A stretch of 64,000 nt of DNA, from NCBI GenBank assembly GCA_948567375.1, contig OX419756.1:30146333-30210332 (forward strand), read 5' to 3'. The position numbers and the translations under genes were made by a program. Source of the stretch: Lunularia cruciata (Eukaryota > Streptophyta > Marchantiopsida > Lunulariales > Lunulariaceae). Below are positions 58,212 through 64,000 of the stretch, piece after piece (the stretch's first letter is position 1; each line of letters opens with the position of its first letter). The notes below the pieces were generated by a model that was not told the origin of the DNA, did not search any database, and worked only from the letters and a program-made list of their open reading frames with translations.

Positions 58212-59333
58212 TATACCCCCACCGCTAGTTGGTGATGTCCTCATTGCCAATGAAGCTTCAAACTCTTGGATGGCTGTTTGTGCATTCTAGAGGGGAAAAA
58301 GAGGTTCCTATGTGGCATCATGAAGTGGATACCCTTTCCAAAGGACCTTGTACTTTGTATGTTGTCAACGGCCTCGTTGAATATAGCGACGTGCAAGGAT
58401 ACGATCAACTTTGTACTCCTCATGATCATTGATAGGGATAGGAGGAAGGGGAGGTTGGACTTGAGAGGAAAAGGAAGAGGGGTTAGGAACAAAGGGTTTC
58501 AACTTGGAAATATGAAAGATAGGATGGATACGCATATGATAAGGCAAGGCAAGTTGATAAGCAATAGGAGAGACAATTTGGGTGACATCAAAAGGTCCTA
58601 TCCAATTAGGGGCAAGTTTACGACTTGGGTATCAAGGGGAAGAGGGAGGTTACTAAGGGATAGCATAACTTTATCACCAACTTCAAAGGTGAGATCACAA
58701 CAATGGTGGTCCACATATTGTTTTTGATGATTTTGAGCAACAAGGAGGTGAGATTTGGCTTATTGGAGAGATTGGGATATAATGGTCAAGAAAGTTGAAG
58801 TATGAGGAACCAAAGATGGAAGGGGAGCAAGAAGAGAATCTGGAACAAGCGGATCTTGGCCAAAATTGAGAAAGGAAGGAGAAAATCTGGTGCTTTTTTG
58901 GAATTATTGTAGGCAAATTTTGTAGCTATAAGACTTTCATCCCAATTGGTATGGTGGGCATTGACAAAGGCATGCAATATATCTTCCAACGTATGATTTG
59001 CATGTTTGGTTTGTCCATCAGTTTGAGGATGATAGGCCATGGACAAAGCAAGCTTGATGTTGAGTATCTGGAAGAGTGCTTGCCAAAACTTTCCGATAAA
59101 TCAAGGATTGTGGTTAGAGATGAGTACATGGTGACATCCCATGATGCTTGAAGACATTGTCAAAGTAGATTTGTGCTAAGGTTGGAGCATCCACTGTATC
59201 ACCGGTTGGTGCCAAGTGGATTTGCTTACTAAGTTTATCCACAAACACCACAATTGCTATTGTGTCCTTGCTTTGTCTTGGGTAAGGATGTGATGAGATC
59301 CAAGCTCACATGCTCCCATCAAGCTGATGGAAT
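58212..59333 (-). pseudogene. F' integrase-chromodomain relic
   Basis: The chromodomain region reads NDHEEYKVDRILARRYIQ (58365-58547), preceded on the minus strand by integrase end blocks and the core (YHPQTDGQTKHANHTLEDIL, 58786-59046). Interrupted at 59333 within integrase by the F 3' LTR; the flanking ggaat (59329-59333) is the candidate target duplication. Confidence 0.8.
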
Positions 59334-59745
59334 TGTAAAAGACCAAAATCAAGGAGAGAAATAGGAGAATGGAAACTCACATTGGGACACTTGAATGAGG
59401 GAAAACTCTGAATGCCTAGCATGAGCTTTGGCTTTGGTATTTATAGGTAGCATACAAGGCCCTTGAGAAGCTTCTCAAGAAGCTTCCTCAAGCCGCTTTC
59501 TTAGAGTGCAAGCCAAGTTAACTAGGAAGCTTCTCAAGAAGCTTCCTTCTAGAAGCCGCCTACATGGCGTGCAAGCTAAGCTAGTTGGAAGCTTCTAGAA
59601 GCTACTTACTTAAGGTGCAAGCTAAGCTAACCGGGAAGCTTCCCAAGAAGCTTCCTAGATACTTCCGGACTATTCTAGGCTAATTTGTCTTATGTGCCAC
59701 TTTGTGAGCCCGACTAACTTTGTCGCTAAAATCCATATTGTTACA
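59334..59745 (-). repeat. F 3' LTR (412 bp)
   Basis: Minus-strand TGTAACAATATGG...GGTCTTTTACA. TATA box CTATAAATAC at 59446-59437. A block of repeated GAAGCTTC palindromes lies upstream of it. The chromodomain frame of pol reads about 66 bases into this LTR before stopping at 59680. Confidence 0.9.
59466..59654. promoter_or_regulatory. Heat-shock-element-like array in F LTR
   Basis: Sites: 59467-59486 (GAAGCTTCTCAAGAAGCTTC), 59526-59554 (the same, plus TTCTAGAA), 59588-59600 (GAAGCTTCTAGAA, a perfect GAAnnTTCnnGAA), 59635-59654. On the minus strand these lie about 20-220 bp upstream of the TATA box. They sit in a ~65-bp repeated module that also holds GCTTGCA. Heat-shock factor binds such alternating GAA/TTC units; activity here is inferred. 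Confidence 0.55.
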
Positions 59746-61096
59746 TATTCCCTCGCCGCTAGTTGGTGACGTCCTCGTTGCCAATGAAGCTTCGAATTCC
59801 TGGATGGCCATCTGTGCATTTTGGAGGTGAGAAAGAGGTTCCCTGGTGGCATCATGAAGGGGATACCCTTTCCAAAGGACCTTGTACTCTGTATGTTGGT
59901 GATGGCCTTGTTGGATATGGCGACGGGCAAGGATACAATCAACTTCGTACTCCTCATGATCATTGATAGGGATAGGAAGAGGGGGAGGTTGGACTCGAGA
60001 GGAAAAGGAAGAGGAGTTAGGAACAAAGAGTTTCAACTTGGAAACATGAAAGACAGGATAAATATGCATGTGACAAGGTAAGGCAAGTCAATAAGCAATA
60101 GGAGAGACAATTTGGGTGACATCAAAGGGTCCTATCCAATTAGGGGCAAGTTTACGAACTTGGGTATCAAGTGGGAGAGGGAGGTTACTGGAAGATAGCA
60201 TGACTTTATCACCAACTTCAAAGGTGAGGTCACGACGATGGTGGTGCGCATATTTTTTTTGGCGATTCTGAGCAACAAGGAGGTGAGACTTGGCTTGTTG
60301 GAGCAATTGGGATATAGTGGTCAAGAATGTGGAAGTATGACGAACTTGAGATGGGGGGAGCAAGAAGAGAATCTGGAACAAGTGGATCTTGGCCAAAATT
60401 GAGAAAGAAGGGAGAAAATCTGGTGCTTGCCTGTTTGGAATTGTTGTAGGCAAATTCTGTAGCTGCAAGACATTCGTCCCAATTGGTATGCTGGACATTG
60501 ACAAAGGCCCGCAACATATCCTCCAATGTACAATTTGCGTGTTTGGTTTGTCCATCAGTTTGAGGATGATAGGTCATGGACAAAGCAAGCTTGGTGCTGA
60601 GTATATGGAAGAGTGCTTGCCAAAACTTCCCGGTAAATTGAGGATCACGGTCAGAGATGAGTACACATGGCATCCCATGATGCTTGAAGACATTGTCAAA
60701 GTAGATTTGCGCTAGGGTTGGAGCATCCACGGTATCACAGGTTGGTGCAAGTGGATTTGCTTACTAAGCTTATCCACAAACACCACGATTGCGGTGTGTC
60801 CTTGTTTTGTCCTTGGCAAGGATGTGATGAGATCCAAGCTCACATGCTCCCAACGAGCGGATGGAATGGTGAGTGGTTGAAGGAGTCTACTCGGCTTTTG
60901 GTTGCTGGCCTTATTCCGTTGGCAACTCTCACATGATCGGACAAAGTCTTGAACATCTCGTGTCATGCTGGGCCACCACCATTGGCATTGGATGGTGCCC
61001 AAGGTCTTGTCCACTCCCATGTGACCAGCTATTGGTAAATCATGGGCTTCTTGAAGGCACACAAGTCGAAGATCACCTTTGGCTGGAACATAAATC
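59746..61096 (-). pseudogene. F integrase and chromodomain
   Basis: Minus strand. The integrase zinc region (GHMGVDKTL, WWPSMTRDVQDFVRSCESC) and the first core aspartate (SLDLITSLP) are in the frame of 61116. A shift near 60720 leads to SDRDPQFTGKFW and YHPQTDGQTKHANCTLEDML. A second shift near 60400 leads to GDKVMLSSSNLPLPLDTQV, then the C-terminal HVSKLKLFVPN and the chromodomain EYEVDCILARRHIQ...YKVLWKGYPLHDATREPL (about 59970-59785). The chromodomain's aromatic cage residues are partly conserved. Cut at 61096 by D. Confidence 0.87.
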
Positions 61097-61775
61097 TGTA
61101 ACACCCATTTGTGCATGTGTGTGGTATTGTGATATTTAGCTTGGTATTACAAGTACTTAAGAGATATTATTTATATAGAGATAAAGGATGGTTCTATATT
61201 AGTCATGGTTAGCTAAAGTTAGTCATAGCTAAGATAGATGGGACCTTACTTTAGAGGAAGTAGAAAAGATGAGCACCACTATTTTGGATTTTAGTGTGTT
61301 GACTTGGTATTATTCCTAGGTGTTTGGCTTTGGGGAAAGAGTTGAGAACTCTTGGGCCCGCAAGCCTTTTTGTTTTGGATTCTTCTTTAGTCCAAGGATA
61401 GCCCATGTGAAGGAATCCTTGCTTTAGTGGTTGGGTCAAGATAAGGGGAATATGCCCATGTGAATGGATATTCCTTTCTACTTTTTGACTTTACTTGACT
61501 TTTAGTCTAGTAACTTGAGTTACTACGGTAATTAGTAACTTTGGTACGTAACTATTTCACAAGTATATAAACAAGGAGTGAGGAGGTACTCATCATCCTT
61601 TCATTTGCAACTATCTCTCTCTCATTGAGTTCTCTAGTGAGCAATGTCTTGAGTCTTGGAGTGTTAGCCTTGGAGGAGTATGATGGAGTTGGGGTTCCTT
61701 GCCTTCTTAGTCCATGGTGCGCTACCATAATAGCCATCAGAGGTTCATCCTGAGTGAGAGACAGGCCGGCTCACA
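61097..61775 (+). repeat. Element D 5' LTR (679 bp)
   Basis: TGTAACACCCATTTG start, GGCTCACA end. TATA-like GTATATAAAC at 61563-61572. Similar over its length to the B LTR at 18740-19433 in the opposite orientation. Confidence 0.88.
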
Positions 61776-61798
61776 TTTTTGGTTCCGTTGCCGGGACC
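61776..61798 (+). other. Element D primer-binding site
   Basis: TTTTTGGTTCCGTTGCCGGG directly after the LTR. It resembles the tRNA-Asp site but with GGTTCC in place of GGCGCC; primer not certain. Confidence 0.65.
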
Positions 61799-62611
61799 TC
61801 TCTAGAAGGCAAGATAATGTTCCGCGTCCAATTCTACATTAGGCAGAAGGAGGCTATGAGAGCTCACTTGGAGAGAACATTAGGAGAGGAGAGGGCTGAA
61901 CTTATGTTAGAGAACCAAGATCCATTTGTATACCCTGTAGTTCATTATGATGTCTTTGAGGTGATTTTGTACATCTTGTACACATGAGAGGAATTGGAGA
62001 GATTGTGTGAGGTGGATTGCAGATTTTGGGGATTAAGGTGATTTTGGGCAAAATCTCAAGTTTGAGATCTGGACTTGAGATTTCTACACATGATAGCTTG
62101 GGTTATCTTTCAGTTAGCACACTTGAAAGTATTGAGAGAGCTTCTATGCGCACTGGGCTAGAATTTTTGAAAGTTGATAGGGTAAAGTGCTCCCGCAACT
62201 GCATGCTCTCTGGAAAATTGTACAGAGTCTGCCATTTCTTCAATTTTTAGTGAATTGTCCTGAAAATTTCCAAGAAAATTTAGTGCATTGTATCCTACCT
62301 GGTGCCACAAAAATTAGAGAGAGATCATTTTTGCGCAGTGCGTTATGAGTTTTTGAAGTGAGGGGGGTGGTTTTCAGACCAAATCTGAAATATGGGTGCT
62401 GAATAGAAAGGTGTCTAGGCCAAATGGCTCAATGAAAAGATCTAAAATTTTGCAGGGAGTGACGCCCTAGAGTTGTGATCAAGTGTGGAAAATTTCAGAG
62501 GACTGTGACATATTCGTTGGGAGATTTGAGTGACATTGTGAGGAAGGGTCAATTCTGCAGAGTGGAGATCTCATGCATGAGAAGTTTGAGATCAACAAAA
62601 AGCATGTTTGA
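61799..62611 (+). other. Element D 5' leader
   Basis: About 800 bases of leader. Short open stretches (to 61987; 62017-62250) are not conserved in frame with B. Likely non-coding RNA leader. Confidence 0.45.
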
Positions 62612-63109
62612 GTGTTTAGATTCATCTTTGGGAACATGGAGGGTCATCAAGAGTGGAAATTGAGATTATGCAAGGTTCCCCAAGGGTTTGAGGTGATTGT
62701 AGGGGTGGATTTGAGGAAAAGAGAGTTTACAATAGAATTTGAAGAGAGTGTTGAGAGGATCCAAAAACCTACACCACTTGGAGGAAAGAGTGAGTCTAAG
62801 TGCTTTCTATGTGGAGAGAAGGGACATAAGGCAAGTTCATGTCCATTAACCTTTGAGAGCAAGAGATTGAGGGAAAGGAGAGGCTTACTTGACTTGGGTT
62901 TGCATGTTGGACCTTCTTCACCAAGATTGGGAGGGAGAAGATCTAAGACCAAGGAGTTGTGTGAGGTTTGCGGAGTTGAAGGACTTCCAAAAGGACATGA
63001 GTGTAGTGGAGTAAAAGCACTTTTGGAAACTTTGGTGAAGGATCTTGGAGAGAGTCTTAGTACAGCTATAGAAATACTACCACCTTCATCAGCTAGTTCT
63101 CAAGATTAG
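62612..63109 (+). CDS. Pre-gag zinc-knuckle ORF of element D
   Basis: 165 codons, ATG 62612 to TAG 63107-63109, intact. The N-terminal third is HQEWKLRLCKVPQGFEVIVG, then VDLRKREFTIEFEESVERI. A CCHC knuckle CFLCGEKGHKASSC lies at about 62800-62845, then an Arg/Ser-rich linker, a second cysteine cluster CEVCGVEGLPKGHEC, and a C-terminal helix (LVKDLGESLSTAIEILPP). It lies 235 bases before gag in a different frame, so it would be a separate product. An RNA-binding role is inferred from the knuckle only. B retains a decayed copy. Confidence 0.65.
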   Translation: MFRFIFGNMEGHQEWKLRLCKVPQGFEVIVGVDLRKREFTIEFEESVERIQKPTPLGGKSESKCFLCGEKGHKASSCPLTFESKRLRERRGLLDLGLHVGPSSPRLGGRRSKTKELCEVCGVEGLPKGHECSGVKALLETLVKDLGESLSTAIEILPPSSASSQD

Positions 63110-63344
63110 TGATGGAGATAATCTTTCAACTTATGGATAAACTATCCATGAGAGTTAGATTAATATGCACTCTAGGATTTGATGTTGCTATAGAAATCTT
63201 GGAGCAACCTGAACCTTTTGTGTTCCCTAGAGTGGATTATTCTCAGATGGTGTTAGTCATGTATATACTCTATTAGTAATAGAGTGAGAGAAAAGAAAAG
63301 AGAAAAAAAAAATTAAGAGAAAAGAAAGATAGTGAGGGGTTAAG
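63110..63344 (+). other. Spacer before gag, with purine-rich tract
   Basis: Non-coding spacer ending in a G/A-rich run (GAGAGAAAAGAAAAGAG near 63284). Conserved in B near 17190-17420. Confidence 0.5.
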
Positions 63345-64000
63345 ATGGGGAAACTTCCGGTTTTCTTTGGCAAGGATGGAGAAGATGTGGAGGCCTTTGT
63401 GAGAGACTTCAAGAGAGCTTGCATAGGAAACAATGAGAGGAGGAAGAATGAGTGGGCCTCATTATTACCAGATTTCTTTGAGGATGCAGCACTTACATGG
63501 TATGAGTCAGAATACCAAAAGAGAGAGAGGAGAGAGGGGGAAGAGGAGTCTTGGGAGACTTTGACTTCAGCACTCATTGAGAACTTTCTTCCTGATGAGA
63601 GTTATGAGAGATTGATGAGTGAGGTTACATTTCTCAAGCAAGGAGATGGAGAGAAAGTGAGGGTCTATGTGGAAAGAGTGGAAAAGTTGGAGTCCAGATT
63701 TCGCATAGTGTTGAGGAAGGGTGGGGATGATGTGGAGACTACAATGATTGGCATAGGGGCCATGCTCACCAAGAATTTTGTGGGAGGATTGAGACCACAA
63801 ATTAGAAGCAAGGTGAGATATGAGAAACCTTCTTCCAAGGTTGAAGCTATCAAGATCGCAATTCGTATGGAGGAGAGTTTGGAAGGGGATGAGAGTGATT
63901 TGGTGGTGAAGGAGGTTGTGCATCCTCCTCAAGGCTACAAGTATGGTGGAACTTCTGATACTTTGGTGACAAGGGTTGCACCACAAGTAGTAGTTGCTCC
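63345..64000 (+). CDS. Element D gag (5' part, cut by window edge)
   Basis: ATG at 63345, open to 64000 (218 codons, no stop). Contains a retrotransposon gag capsid domain: KLPVFFGKDGEDVEAFVRDF, LLPDFFEDAALTWYESEY, SALIENFLPDESYERLMSEV, YVERVEKLESRFRIV, then an inter-domain linker (VVHPPQGYKYGG). This is the structural core protein of the retrotransposon particle. B carries the same gene with frameshifts. Confidence 0.88.
   Translation, partial: MGKLPVFFGKDGEDVEAFVRDFKRACIGNNERRKNEWASLLPDFFEDAALTWYESEYQKRERREGEEESWETLTSALIENFLPDESYERLMSEVTFLKQGDGEKVRVYVERVEKLESRFRIVLRKGGDDVETTMIGIGAMLTKNFVGGLRPQIRSKVRYEKPSSKVEAIKIAIRMEESLEGDESDLVVKEVVHPPQGYKYGGTSDTLVTRVAPQVVVA

Larger units (their letters stand above)
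61097..64000 (+). mobile_element. Element D: gypsy element of the B family, 5' part
   Basis: 5' LTR 61097-61775, primer site, leader, zinc-knuckle ORF, then gag running off the window edge. It is better preserved than B: the zinc-knuckle ORF is intact and gag is open as far as seen. It inserted into F integrase after aaatc (61092-61096). Whether its pol is intact cannot be judged here. Confidence 0.88.

Overview
The window looks like intergenic chromosome from a land plant with a large, transposon-rich genome. The evidence is plant-type Ty3/gypsy elements with tRNA-Asp-like primer-binding sites, PIF/Harbinger and hAT relics, and one intron-rich nuclear gene. A Penelope-like reverse-transcriptase relic would fit a conifer, where such elements (Dryads) are known, but fern or lycophyte cannot be excluded from sequence alone. 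No bacterial, organellar, tRNA, rRNA or CRISPR features were seen.

Left block (1-35042) is a four-element nest. The oldest is C (+; 5' LTR remnant 19434-21509, 3' LTR 31401-35042). Element B (-; 5' LTR 18740-19433, runs off the left edge) sits in C's 5' LTR. Element A (+; 244-14009, TSD CTAGC) sits inside B's RNase H gene. E (-; 27316-31065, TSD GCAAT) is a solo LTR inside C's integrase gene. A, C and E share an unusual design: LTRs of about 3.6-3.8 kb whose U3 carries a long ORF for a charged, coiled-coil-rich protein, preceded by its own TATA box, with a second TATA box near the LTR's 3' end. This LTR-embedded third gene is the most notable system in the window.

Middle block (35043-53188): a hAT relic; a PIF/Harbinger transposase relic split by a solo LTR (R1, TSD AGGAA); an isolated possible terminal exon near 40 kb; an old tandem array of an approximately 1.1-1.4 kb unit (40.4-45.5 kb); a Penelope-like RT relic (46.1-46.7 kb); and an eight-exon host gene on the minus strand (49133-51437) coding for about 312 residues. 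I can assemble it with fully consistent splice phases; its product is probably plastid-targeted and possibly NTF2/SnoaL-like. Upstream of it lies a candidate 1.06-kb element with GGCGACC... terminal inverted repeats.

Right block (53189-64000): three generations of one chromodomain-bearing gypsy family (F'', F', F, all minus) are nested in one another. Their LTRs carry heat-shock-element-like GAAGCTTC palindromes just upstream of the TATA box. F'' also holds two nested solo LTRs (R2 in R3, TSDs AAAGG and TGAAT). Element D (+; LTR 61097-61775), the same family as B, interrupts F and runs off the right edge. It carries a zinc-knuckle ORF ahead of gag.

Every retroelement coding region that can be read over its full length here carries stops or frameshifts. 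D gag is open, but only its first 218 codons are inside the window.
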